Below are positions 1 to 8,073 of a stretch of 54,509 nucleotides of DNA, piece after piece (position 1 is the first letter of the stretch; each line of letters begins with the position of its first letter). The DNA is taken from the NCBI GenBank assembly GCA_023663945.1, contig JAMPGL010000025.1, forward strand, positions 1 to 54,509. Direction: 5' to 3'. The notes below the pieces were generated by a model. It had not been told where the DNA came from and did no database searches. It worked only from the letters and a program-made list of their open reading frames with translations. Origin of the DNA: Lachnospiraceae bacterium (lineage in GTDB: Bacteria > Bacillota > Clostridia > Lachnospirales > Lachnospiraceae). A program made the position numbers and the translations under genes.

Positions 1-92
1 GTTAATCACCACACAACGCTTCACTGCCAGTACAGTAAATCATTCGACTATAGCAAAAGTGCCAATTGGTAAAGATACGTTATTCACTGACA

Positions 93-227
93 GCTTGTAT
101 AGAGATTTATTTCTAAAGGAGCCCATTAAAAAGCACCAGTACTTGGTGAGGTATTTTCGAACCTAGTACTGCTGTGCTTTTTAGTGAGCGAGAGCGTGGC
201 GACGTAGAAATAAATCTCCATACAAGC
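93..227. repeat. Nested inverted repeat / possible bidirectional terminator
   Basis: Outer arms of 22 bases at 93-114 and 206-227 are inverted complements with one mismatch, which becomes a G-U pair in a minus-strand transcript. Inside them, 124-143 and 165-186 form a second stem (core GCAC..CAGTACT against AGTACTG..GTGC), closed by an AGGT/ACCT pair around a short loop. The inner stem is followed by TTTTTA on both strands, so it could terminate transcription in either direction, including transcripts leaving proA. The outer arms are separated from the inner stem by unequal loops (9 and 19 bases); the larger is GC-rich. Outer arms beyond a terminator are not usual and suggest a small mobile or MITE-like palindromic element. 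The rest of 1-267 contains no ORF or other signal that I recognise. Confidence 0.6.
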
Positions 228-267
228 GTCCGTCCTCCAACCACCCTTTACCACATTAAGCCGAAAT

Positions 268-1551
268 TTAAGCGCCTACCCCCCTCACCTGCCCTTCTCC
301 CCTTATCGCATACTTATACGACGTAAGCTCTCTAAGTCCCATCGGACCTCTTGCATGGATCTTCTGAGTGCTGATTCCGATTTCCGCGCCAAACCCAAAC
401 TCAAATCCATCTGTAAACCGGGTAGATGCATTCACATAAACGCAGGCGGCATCCACCTCGTTTAAGAAACGCTCCGCGTGTTCTTTCTTCTCCGTTATAA
501 TTGCTTCCGAATGCTTTGTATTATATCTGTTGATATGTGAAATCGCCTCATCAAGGGAAGAAACCGTTTTCATGGAGATAATATAATCTAAGTATTCTGT
601 TCCGTAATCCTCCTCTGATGCCGGAACGCAGTCAATAAGATCCTGTACCTTCTCATCTCCCCGAATCTCCACATCATGCTCTTTCAGTGCCTTTGCAAGC
701 CTTGGAAGCAGGCTGTCACTCACGGATTCATGAATGACCAGCGATTCACAGGCGTTGCAGACTCCGATGCGCTGTGTCTTTGCATTGATGATAATGGGGA
801 CTGCCTTATCAAGGTCTGCATACTCATCCACATAAATATGACAGTTTCCGGTTCCCGTTTCAATCACCGGTATCATACTGTTTTCCACCACGCTGCGTAT
901 CAGTCCGGCACCTCCTCTGGGAATTAACAAATCCACATATTCCCGCAGCTTCATAAACTCCTGCACCACGCTTCTATCCGTGGATTCAATCAACTGTATC
1001 ATATCCTTTGATATTCCCTCTTTGTCAAGGGCTTCCCTGATTACGGATGTAATCGCCAAATTGGAACAGATTGCATCGCTTCCCCCTTTTAGGATGACTG
1101 CATTTCCGCTCTTAAAGCACAGCCCAAAGGCATCCGCCGTCACATTGGGTCTTGATTCGTAGATAATTCCGATTACCCCAATCGGCACACGTCTTTTTTC
1201 GATATGAAGCCCTACAGGGCGTTCTATGGTTTCCATCACTTCCCCGACAGGATCCGGAAGCTCCGCCACCTGTTTTAAGCCCTCTGCCATTGACCGGATT
1301 CTGCCCTCGTCAAGGCGCAGACGGTCAAGGAGACCTGCATGCATCCCCTTTTCCTCCCCATGCCTTATGTCTATCGCATTCTGCTCAATAATCCATCGGC
1401 TGTTTCTGACTAAAGCTTCCGCCGCTTTGTACAGAGCGTTATCTTTAGCCTCCGTACTCATCTTTTGAAGTTCATATTTAACTTTGACGGCATTTTTCCC
1501 CAATTGTTTCAATTGATTTTGTTCTAACTGATTTTGTTCTAACTGACTCAT
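268..1551 (-). CDS. proA: Glutamate-5-semialdehyde dehydrogenase (gamma-glutamyl phosphate reductase)
   Basis: Second step of proline synthesis: NADPH-dependent reduction of gamma-glutamyl phosphate to glutamate-5-semialdehyde in the cytoplasm. The 427-residue length fits the family (about 415-430). The ALDH-fold motifs are present: the substrate-binding stretch IYESRPNVTADA near residue 129 and the catalytic cysteine in QRIGVCNACES (Cys265). The start is supported by a GGAGGGAT ribosome site 5 bases upstream. The N-terminus carries an in-frame duplicated five-residue unit (QLEQN) from a 15-bp tandem repeat at 1511-1540, not part of the family core. The kinase partner proB is not in the window. 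Upstream, separated by 59 bases, is the TOPRIM gene of a probable defence cassette, so proA may need its own or a read-through promoter; none is convincing in the gap. Confidence 0.95.
   Translation of the reverse strand: MSQLEQNQLEQNQLKQLGKNAVKVKYELQKMSTEAKDNALYKAAEALVRNSRWIIEQNAIDIRHGEEKGMHAGLLDRLRLDEGRIRSMAEGLKQVAELPDPVGEVMETIERPVGLHIEKRRVPIGVIGIIYESRPNVTADAFGLCFKSGNAVILKGGSDAICSNLAITSVIREALDKEGISKDMIQLIESTDRSVVQEFMKLREYVDLLIPRGGAGLIRSVVENSMIPVIETGTGNCHIYVDEYADLDKAVPIIINAKTQRIGVCNACESLVIHESVSDSLLPRLAKALKEHDVEIRGDEKVQDLIDCVPASEEDYGTEYLDYIISMKTVSSLDEAISHINRYNTKHSEAIITEKKEHAERFLNEVDAACVYVNASTRFTDGFEFGFGAEIGISTQKIHARGPMGLRELTSYKYAIRGEGQVRGVGA
1511..1540 (-). repeat. 15-bp tandem repeat in the 5' end of proA
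   Basis: Two adjacent 15-base units, 1511-1525 and 1526-1540, differ by one base and encode the repeated residues QLEQN. A partial third copy follows toward the start codon. A change in copy number would stay in frame and only lengthen or shorten the N-terminal tail. Confidence 0.75.
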
Positions 1552-1610
1552 CTTTTATCCCTCCAAACGAAAATCCCATATTAGCCTAATTAACTCTAAA
1601 ATACTTATTC

Positions 1611-2213
1611 TCAATAAGAAATCACGAATTTAATTCCTAACTCCTTATAAAGCGGCTTCAACTGATCCTTCACTGAACCAACAATTTTGTTAATATCCAA
1701 TTTTTCTATCATACCATTGCTTCTAATACCTTTGTAATACACCTTACTCGCCCGTTTGTACAAATTTTGTAGTTTATCGTAACCACTTTTACCAGTAACC
1801 TTCGTATTCTTAGGCAGATGTAGAAATTTAATAATACCATCGGCGTCATATAAAAACCAATCTTCAATAGACCGCCTTGCTTTAATATGAAATACTTTTT
1901 TCGCCCCATTGTCAAGAAGTGCTTGCTCAATTTCATCCCACTTAATGGGTGGTTTAGAAGAAAACTCAAAAACATCCGTATCACTACACAGCATTACAGT
2001 GTATATGGTATCCTCTCCATATTTTGGTTTTACTTCTTTTACAAACTTCCTTAACGCATTACTTTTGAATCCTCCCACGCCCTTGACATTCTTATATTCA
2101 ATATTGGTATCAAATCTTTTGTTTGGGTGTATATTACGCGCATGAGCAACTACTGCTTTATAAAATTCAATCTCTGTTTCACCCTCCACAAAGAGCACTA
2201 AGCATTTACTCAT
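1611..2213 (-). CDS. TOPRIM-domain protein, RloB/OLD-nuclease-like (probable defence effector)
   Basis: A 200-residue protein with TOPRIM-like features: an N-terminal beta strand followed by the acidic motif VEGETEIEF (Glu10, Glu12), a DxD-type pair in CSDTDVF (Asp78, Asp80), and SIEDWFLYD near residue 115, like the C-terminal acidic motif of RloB-type proteins. TOPRIM proteins paired with an AAA ATPase are known as nucleases or effectors in OLD, Gabija and PARIS-type phage defence. The start codon overlaps the stop of the ATPase gene by 8 bases (ATGAGTAA), so translation is coupled. The region is visibly AT-richer than proA and the folate gene on either side. Whether it is closer to RloB or to the PARIS AriB (DUF4435) group cannot be decided without a profile search. 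Confidence 0.7.
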   Translation of the reverse strand: MSKCLVLFVEGETEIEFYKAVVAHARNIHPNKRFDTNIEYKNVKGVGGFKSNALRKFVKEVKPKYGEDTIYTVMLCSDTDVFEFSSKPPIKWDEIEQALLDNGAKKVFHIKARRSIEDWFLYDADGIIKFLHLPKNTKVTGKSGYDKLQNLYKRASKVYYKGIRSNGMIEKLDINKIVGSVKDQLKPLYKELGIKFVISY

Positions 2214-3489
2214 TCACATCACACTCCAAGTAGTCTATTATATTACTATCTGTATCCGAAAGCATCTCAAATAAATAATCGCCCATGCTCATTTTAAACT
2301 CTGAAGCATCATTTTGTAACTGCCTCTGACCAGACTTCTTAAAACTAAAAAACTGTGCCACTCCCGGTGTAATACTTGTTCCCACATGAATCCATGATGG
2401 ATCCAAATAACTGATAATATATGGTGAATGGCTTGTAATAATAACTTTACAATCTTTCAAAAGCTGATTGATAATCTGTATATAATCATGGAATAATCCC
2501 GGATGCACCGAGTTCTCCGGTTCTTCTATGGCTATCAGTGATATATTGCTATCGCTGGCTGCGATAATCTTTGTTAATATCATAAACACACGTTTTACAC
2601 CGTCAGACATCATTTCAAAACGAATAGGGCTTACTAAATTTTTATTCTTCACATATAAAACATCAATCGCATCCGTAATAGTGAATGGTGCATCGTCCGG
2701 CAGTTCCCCCTCAAAGGCTCCTACCTTATGCCGTTTTACAACAACATCCTCTATGTCTGGGAATAACTGCATAAAAACATCCTTTAATAAATCATACTTA
2801 TCCGGCTTCTGTCTGCTTATGTTATACACAACCCTCGGAAGATTATCTGCATTTATCATTTCGTTTTCAAAATCTTTCCTGATAATCGGATCTGGTGTAT
2901 AAAAACTCTTGGCATCCAAATTATTTTCCATATACATCTTCATACCATTAAGCTTCTTTATTATTTCAGCATAAAAAATATCATCATATGCTTTGAGCTT
3001 ATTAACAACCAGCTCCGCAGGCTCTACCAAAATCTTTGAGGAACATCGTCCCGTTTCAGAGCTCTTAAATAATGCATCATCCATTTTTCTATTGATAATC
3101 TGTGTAAACTTCTGTCCCTTTTCTTCTATTTTTATTTTTAAATACTCTTCTACAATTTTAGGCTCAATGGTCTCATTGAATTTCCACGCAAACTCATATC
3201 CATAAAGTACCCTGTATTCTTTTCCTTCAAATTCTGTCAAAATCTCCATCTCATATCGGTAGTTCTTATTCTGTATACTGGCGTTAATCGGAATTAGATT
3301 CCTATTTGACATCATTAACACTTTATTCTCAATACTAGCTTTCATATAAGCTAATCCAAAATCAATACCGGAAAGGACATTAGACTTTCCAAAATTATTT
3401 AATGCAACAAGCGCGGTAATATTATCAAATGTAATCTTTACATCTGATAAATTTTTGAATCCGTCTACCAATACAGCCTGTATTTTCAT
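2206..3489 (-). CDS. AAA-family ATPase, RloA/AriA/OLD-like (probable defence sensor)
   Basis: A 427-residue SMC/ABC-type ATPase of the AAA_15/AAA_21 class. The Walker A is ALNNFGKSN at residues 29-37; the first glycine of the usual GxN motif is alanine. An ABC-like signature SDGVKR lies near 296, the Walker B IAIEEPENSVHP near 319-330, and an H-loop-like ITSHSPY near 351. The acidic C-terminus ends in the overlap with the TOPRIM gene. In RloAB, OLD and PARIS systems such ATPases assemble as scaffolds that hold or release the TOPRIM partner. A promoter lies just upstream (3525-3553), so the pair is an autonomous cassette. An AAAGGGTG ribosome site precedes the start codon. Defence function is inferred from the architecture, not shown. 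Confidence 0.75.
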   Translation of the reverse strand: MKIQAVLVDGFKNLSDVKITFDNITALVALNNFGKSNVLSGIDFGLAYMKASIENKVLMMSNRNLIPINASIQNKNYRYEMEILTEFEGKEYRVLYGYEFAWKFNETIEPKIVEEYLKIKIEEKGQKFTQIINRKMDDALFKSSETGRCSSKILVEPAELVVNKLKAYDDIFYAEIIKKLNGMKMYMENNLDAKSFYTPDPIIRKDFENEMINADNLPRVVYNISRQKPDKYDLLKDVFMQLFPDIEDVVVKRHKVGAFEGELPDDAPFTITDAIDVLYVKNKNLVSPIRFEMMSDGVKRVFMILTKIIAASDSNISLIAIEEPENSVHPGLFHDYIQIINQLLKDCKVIITSHSPYIISYLDPSWIHVGTSITPGVAQFFSFKKSGQRQLQNDASEFKMSMGDYLFEMLSDTDSNIIDYLECDVNE

Positions 3490-3524
3490 AGCAACACACC
3501 CTTTCTTCTGCTTTATATATGCAT

Positions 3525-3553
3525 ATAATACTGCCTCTTTCTAATATATGCAA
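3525..3553 (-). promoter_or_regulatory. Predicted sigma-A promoter of the ATPase-TOPRIM cassette
   Basis: On the minus strand, TTGCAT (3548-3553), a 17-base spacer and TATTAT (3525-3530) lie 36 bases or more upstream of the ATPase start codon at 3489. Spacing is ideal, the -10 matches 5 of 6 bases and the -35 matches 4 of 6. Confidence 0.6.
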
Positions 3554-3778
3554 TATTTTTTTGCGTTTTATCTCATAATATACTCATCACTTCCGTGTTT
3601 TATTCATTTTGCGCAATTACAATTTTCATTTTATTTCGTTTGTATATTAAAAAACCGCAATATACATGCTTACTCACGACATATCACGATTTCTTAATAC
3701 AATATTCTTTTCTATAATGCAAGCAATTAAAGACCATAAACCGGCAATTCAGCTTTTATATGAACCTGAAGACTAAAT
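3554..3778. other. AT-rich non-coding gap between the defence cassette and the folate gene
   Basis: This 225-base stretch has no credible ORF. It holds one AT-rich hairpin, with arms GTATATT (3642-3648) and AATATAC (3659-3665). Its loop reads T-rich on the minus strand, but no T-run follows the stem, so it is a weak terminator candidate for the operon that ends at 3779. I see no target-site duplication or transposase remnant marking an insertion boundary. Confidence 0.4.
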
Positions 3779-4366
3779 TTATCGAATCACTCCGCCTTCC
3801 GTCACAATAATATCAGGGCGGATATCATGCTCTTCCATAGGCACATTTTTGGCAATCTGGCACTCAAAGGCAAGCGCCGCGCCAGAAAGCTCCTTATACT
3901 CTTTTAAAAAACGGTCATAAAATCCTTTTCCATATCCCATTCTTCCCCGCTGTCTGTCGAACACTGCGCCCGGAATCAGAATCAGGCTCTTTAGCTCCTC
4001 CGCAAGCGCATGATCAAACAGCCTTTCTTTTCTTTCCGCAGGCTCCCGTATTCCCTGATAGCCCGGCTCTAACTCTTCTAATGTCTCAATCTCATAAAAA
4101 CGGATATTCATACCCAACACTCTGGGGGCAAATACCCTTTTTGCAGGATCTGCAAGCAGCTCCTCCACCAGCCCTGTCGTCATGACCTCACTCCGGTAGT
4201 CCATATAGACCAGCACTGCCTCCGCATCCCGATACGCCGGTTCCTTCTTCAAAAGTTCCCATATTTTCCGGCTTTTCGTAAGACGCTCATTGACAGAAAG
4301 ATTATTTCGCATACTTAAATATCGATTTCGGATGCTCTGTTTACTGATAAATCCTTTCTCTTCCAT
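3779..4366 (-). CDS. 5-formyltetrahydrofolate cyclo-ligase
   Basis: ATP-dependent conversion of 5-formyl-THF to 5,10-methenyl-THF, returning the stored folate to the one-carbon pool. The 195-residue size is typical. The N-terminal basic helix RNRYLSMRNN is the usual start of the family. The C-terminal phosphate-binding signature is present as GRMGYGKGFYDRFL near residues 140-155, and the conserved LILIPGAVFDRQ strand precedes it. It is last in a four-gene run (8013 down to 3779) with gaps of 11-18 bases, so it is probably co-transcribed with two flavoproteins. In related genomes I would expect proB/proA near this gene; here the ATPase-TOPRIM cassette stands between it and proA. Confidence 0.93.
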   Translation of the reverse strand: MEEKGFISKQSIRNRYLSMRNNLSVNERLTKSRKIWELLKKEPAYRDAEAVLVYMDYRSEVMTTGLVEELLADPAKRVFAPRVLGMNIRFYEIETLEELEPGYQGIREPAERKERLFDHALAEELKSLILIPGAVFDRQRGRMGYGKGFYDRFLKEYKELSGAALAFECQIAKNVPMEEHDIRPDIIVTEGGVIR

Positions 4367-4378
4367 AGACAGTCCCCC

Positions 4379-6031
4379 TTATCCTTCGTTTGCCACAATC
4401 TGCTCTGCAACTGCTTCCGCGATGCGGATGCCGTCCATTGCCGCTGACATGATTCCGCCTGCATAACCGGCGCCTTCCCCACAGGGATACAGCCCTCTCA
4501 CGGACGACTGGAGCTTTTCATCTCTCACAATCCGAACCGGCGAGGATGTTCTGCTCTCAATTCCTTCTACCAAAACCTTTGTATGATTAAAGCCCTTTAT
4601 CATCCTTCCAAACTGCTCCATCCCTTCCACAAACGCCTGTGAAAGCTCCTTTGGAAGAATCTCGTGAACAGGAGCATATTTCCATTCTCCTTTGATGGAA
4701 GGGCTAAAATCCTCCGAGATTTCAGGCATCTTTACAGTGTCAGCATAATCCGGCGGTGTACCCGCAGTCGATGCCTCTGAACATACTGCACTTTTGTAAT
4801 CTCCATACCGCTCCACAGGAATTTTTCCTTCTGCAAGGCGGTATGCCTCCTTCTCCAGCCGTCTTTGAAATTCTATCCCCGCAAGGGGATCTGCAAGGGG
4901 ATTGAAACATCCGTAATCCTCCGGCGTCACGGACACAATAATCGCGCTGTTGGCGTTCCTGCCGTCTCTTTTGCTGTAACTCATGCCGTTGACAGCCAGA
5001 TGCCCCTCTTCGGAGGAGGCGTTGACCACAAATCCTCCCGGACACATACAAAAAGAATACACCCCTCTGCCTGCGAGTGTCTGGGCGGTCAGCTTGTAAG
5101 GCGCGCTTCCTAGGATAGAATTTTGCGGGCTTCCGTATTGGGAAAGATTAATCAGCTCCTGCGGATGCTCCACGCGCATTCCCACGGCAAAAGGCTTTGC
5201 CTCCAATACCAGTTTCCGTTCATACAGCATTTTCAGGGTATCTCTTGCGCTGTGTCCCGGCGCAAGTACTATGTAAGAAGCCTCAAGCAGTTCCTCCCCG
5301 TTTATCATTACACCAGTTATTTTGTTATCACGAATAATAACGTCCGTTACCTTCGTTTGAAATCGGATAGTGCCTCCTGCCCTTTCAATCGCATGCCGCA
5401 GATTGACAACCACCTTCTGTAAAATGTCCGTGCCGATATGAGGCTTATGATCATACAAAATCTCTTCCGGCGCACCGGCATCCACAAACAGCTTCAGGAC
5501 TTCCCTTCCTCGTCCATATTTGTCTTTTACCAGAGTATTCAGCTTGCCGTCGGAGAAGGTTCCCGCTCCGCCCTCCCCAAACTGTACGTTTGAGTCCGGA
5601 TTGAGGCTTCCGCTATTCCAGAACTGATTCACATCCTGAATCCGCTCTTCCACTCTCTTCCCGCGTTCCAAAAGAATCGGCTTAAATCCCGCTCTTGCCA
5701 GCATCAGCGCACAGAACATTCCTGCCGGTCCCGCTCCGATAACCACTGGGCGTTCCAATCCACCGTAATTCTTTATGGGAAATTGATATCTGACCTCCTG
5801 TAAAATCGAAACCAGACGTTTGTCGCACCTGCGGAAGACACTCTGCTGATTCTTTACAGCAATATCCAAAATATAATTAAAATACAACTCCGGTTTCTTT
5901 CTTGCATCTACGGAACGTCTCACAATCCGAATCTCAGATATTTGTTCACAGCCAAGGATTTTCTTTGCCTTCCGGACTAAATCCTCCTGTGAATGCGAAA
6001 CCGGCAGCCGCAGTTGATTGATTCTAAGCAT
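4379..6031 (-). CDS. NAD(P)/FAD-dependent oxidoreductase (uncharacterised FAD-dependent dehydrogenase family)
   Basis: A 550-residue flavoprotein of the COG2509-type family. An N-terminal domain of about 90 residues precedes the FAD Rossmann motif VIGAGPAGMFCALMLARAG (near residue 97), followed by ERGKRVEERI. The middle holds the glycine-rich QFGEGGAGTFSDGKL and a second nucleotide-associated motif VLAPGHSARDT. The C-terminal FAD-closing motif is GLYPCGEGAGYAGGIMSAAMDGIR near residue 505. The substrate is not known for this widely conserved family. Gene spacing to the neighbours is 11-12 bases, which suggests co-transcription with the BaiN-like flavoprotein and the folate gene. Confidence 0.85.
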   Translation of the reverse strand: MLRINQLRLPVSHSQEDLVRKAKKILGCEQISEIRIVRRSVDARKKPELYFNYILDIAVKNQQSVFRRCDKRLVSILQEVRYQFPIKNYGGLERPVVIGAGPAGMFCALMLARAGFKPILLERGKRVEERIQDVNQFWNSGSLNPDSNVQFGEGGAGTFSDGKLNTLVKDKYGRGREVLKLFVDAGAPEEILYDHKPHIGTDILQKVVVNLRHAIERAGGTIRFQTKVTDVIIRDNKITGVMINGEELLEASYIVLAPGHSARDTLKMLYERKLVLEAKPFAVGMRVEHPQELINLSQYGSPQNSILGSAPYKLTAQTLAGRGVYSFCMCPGGFVVNASSEEGHLAVNGMSYSKRDGRNANSAIIVSVTPEDYGCFNPLADPLAGIEFQRRLEKEAYRLAEGKIPVERYGDYKSAVCSEASTAGTPPDYADTVKMPEISEDFSPSIKGEWKYAPVHEILPKELSQAFVEGMEQFGRMIKGFNHTKVLVEGIESRTSSPVRIVRDEKLQSSVRGLYPCGEGAGYAGGIMSAAMDGIRIAEAVAEQIVANEG

Positions 6032-6042
6032 TCTCCTGCGCC

Positions 6043-7311
6043 CTATTCCTTCCCATTACTTGCTTCTTTTGCTTCCAAATCCACGCCTGCGGCGCTCATC
6101 CCCGCCGCATATCCGCTTGACCACGCCCATTGCAGATTGTATCCTCCGCATTTTCCGTCCACGTCTACAATCTCTCCGGTAAAGAAAAGCCCCGGCACCA
6201 GTTTGGATTCCATCGTCTCATTCAGTTCGCCAAATTCCACGCCCCCTGCGCAGACCTGGGCATTTTTCATGGTATTCACACCGCAGATATGAATCGGGAA
6301 ATTACGGCTCATCTGCATCAGCCGCATCACCTTTTCATAACCGGCTTCCTCCGCCCTCATTCCCGGCTTTAACCCACATCGCTTAATCAGCGCCATATTA
6401 ATCTTCTTGTTTAAGGTTCCTATCAGAAATTCTTCAAGAGTTCTCTCTTTCCATGATTCATAGCGGAGCCGTGCCATAAATGCAAAAGCCTCCTCAGGCT
6501 GTTCCGGGAAAAAGTCCACAAAAACCGTCACGTCCTTCTGCTCTTTCAAGGCATATCCCGCCTGCCGGCTGAACTGAAAGACCGGTATCCCCGAAATCCC
6601 ATACTCGGTAAACTGAAGCTCGCCGCTTTCCTCATCTGCTATGGTTCCACTTATCATCAGCGTAAGCTTTGCGCTGCACCGGACGCCTCCTAAAGCCTTG
6701 CAGAACGTCTCATCGGACTTAAGCTGTACCAGTCCCGGCATTAAAGGATTCACCTGATGCCCAAAAGACTTGGCAATATTATATCCGTCTCCGGCAGAAG
6801 CATTCAGCCCGGCGCCGCTGCCGGATGCAAGAATCAATCTGTCAAAAGAAAACCTCGTCCCATCCTGAGCCGTCACCTGAAAGAGAGCTCTGTCTCCCTG
6901 CTTTGCCGCCTTTTTAATCTCCGCATTGGTAATCACCTGCACCTTACTATGTACCAGTTCCATGCGCAGAGTATCCAGCACCGCAGACGCCTGTTCGGAA
7001 TAAGGGTACAGTCCCTTATTTTTTTCTTTAATCATCAGCCCCATACTCTCAAAAAAGGAAACCGTATCCCGCGGGGAAAACACATTAAAAATCTTTTGCA
7101 GTTTTTCTTTGTCGCTGCAATAATACTGGTCCATAGAAAACTCCATGCTTCCCAGATTGCACTTTCCGTTGCCCGTAGCAAGAAGCTTTTTGCCGACCCT
7201 GTCATTTTTTTCAAAAAGAGTTACCTCTGCCCCCTGCCTTGCCGCCGTAATTGCCGCCGTCATCCCGGAAGCGCCCCCGCCAATCACTGCTATTTTCACT
7301 TTATTTTTCAT
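6043..7311 (-). CDS. BaiN/RdsA-like (HI0933 family) NAD(P)/FAD-dependent oxidoreductase
   Basis: A 422-residue flavoprotein of the HI0933/YhiN family, which includes BaiN, implicated in reductive bile-acid 7-dehydroxylation, and RdsA-type dehydrogenases. Visible motifs are the N-terminal FAD-binding AVIGGGASGMTAAITAARQG, the adjacent FEKNDRVGKKLLATGNGKCNL typical of this family, RLILASGSGAG in the middle, and the C-terminal GLFFTGEIVDVDGKCGGYN. BaiN activity cannot be inferred from family membership, since most Firmicutes carry such a gene and no other bai gene is here. It sits 11 bases from the next flavoprotein, with which it frequently co-occurs. Confidence 0.88.
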   Translation of the reverse strand: MKNKVKIAVIGGGASGMTAAITAARQGAEVTLFEKNDRVGKKLLATGNGKCNLGSMEFSMDQYYCSDKEKLQKIFNVFSPRDTVSFFESMGLMIKEKNKGLYPYSEQASAVLDTLRMELVHSKVQVITNAEIKKAAKQGDRALFQVTAQDGTRFSFDRLILASGSGAGLNASAGDGYNIAKSFGHQVNPLMPGLVQLKSDETFCKALGGVRCSAKLTLMISGTIADEESGELQFTEYGISGIPVFQFSRQAGYALKEQKDVTVFVDFFPEQPEEAFAFMARLRYESWKERTLEEFLIGTLNKKINMALIKRCGLKPGMRAEEAGYEKVMRLMQMSRNFPIHICGVNTMKNAQVCAGGVEFGELNETMESKLVPGLFFTGEIVDVDGKCGGYNLQWAWSSGYAAGMSAAGVDLEAKEASNGKE

Positions 7312-7329
7312 TTATCTACACTCGTTTCC

Positions 7330-8013
7330 TTAACTGGAATATGACTCAAGAAAATTATATAATTCTCCTTCATCCTCCACAAATTTCATATTGATAATTT
7401 CTTCCTGCAGTCTCTGCGGAAGCTCCTCGACCAAAATATCTGTATTCATATACACATCCGATAAATCTTTGTAATATACAACCACATAATGATTCTCATT
7501 TAGGAGGAAAAATCCCTCCGCCTCTTCCGCCGGTTCATAGCTTTTCCTAACTACAACCCTGTCTCTGGAAAAGGAAACCAGCTCCATATACAAAAATCCC
7601 TTTTCTAAATCCGTCAGGGAAGGGTTTTGATTATAGCTTTCAATCTCCTCTGCAAGCCTGTCCCTGCTTAAACCAATAAATTTATCCGGAGTGCTGGTCA
7701 AATTCTCCTCGACATGTCCGCTTTTGGCATCAAATTCCTGTAGAATATATTGTGTATTTGCTGTGACCACCGGCTCCTCGCTTACCGAAACCTGAATTTG
7801 AGAAGGCTCTTCTATTTCACTTTGAGATGCGTCTGGGGCTTCGGTTTGAGACGCCTTTTCCTTTTCTTCTTTGGGCTGTTCCTGCACCGTTATGCTTTTC
7901 TGGTTCCCGCCCGGATAAAAATATTCCATGATTGCCATATTAGAGGCAAATCCTAAGCTGAACATGGTCAGCGGATAGATAAAAAACAGACTGATACGTT
8001 TTACAAATTTCAT
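7330..8013 (-). CDS. Hypothetical membrane-anchored extracytoplasmic protein
   Basis: 227 residues with one hydrophobic segment near residues 8-30 after a short basic start (MKFVKR), then an acidic, Glu/Gln/Ser-rich linker (about 40-75) and a soluble domain to the end. This fits a signal-anchor protein with its domain outside the membrane. I recognise no family. It is the first gene of a run with the two flavoproteins and the cyclo-ligase and has its own promoter at 8033-8061. Its role in that operon is unclear. Confidence 0.65.
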   Translation of the reverse strand: MKFVKRISLFFIYPLTMFSLGFASNMAIMEYFYPGGNQKSITVQEQPKEEKEKASQTEAPDASQSEIEEPSQIQVSVSEEPVVTANTQYILQEFDAKSGHVEENLTSTPDKFIGLSRDRLAEEIESYNQNPSLTDLEKGFLYMELVSFSRDRVVVRKSYEPAEEAEGFFLLNENHYVVVYYKDLSDVYMNTDILVEELPQRLQEEIINMKFVEDEGELYNFLESYSS

Positions 8014-8032
8014 GGCGATACACCTTTACTAT

Positions 8033-8061
8033 TTTTATAAACAGTATCAGCCAAAAAAGCA
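8033..8061 (-). promoter_or_regulatory. Predicted sigma-A promoter of the 8013-3779 operon
   Basis: Minus strand: TTGCTT (8056-8061), 17-base spacer, TATAAA (8033-8038), 20 bases upstream of the start at 8013. It separates the small membrane-protein operon from the flippase gene that ends at 8074. Confidence 0.5.
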
Positions 8062-8073
8062 AAATCTATACCG

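Noticed and set aside
1611-1640. Terminator after the TOPRIM gene (CTTATT/AATAAG hairpin)
   Set aside because: Six A/T-rich pairs overlapping the stop codon with no run of T; too weak.
4379-7311. Bile-acid 7-dehydroxylation locus suggested by the BaiN-like gene
   Set aside because: HI0933-family flavoproteins are common in Firmicutes and no other bai gene is present.
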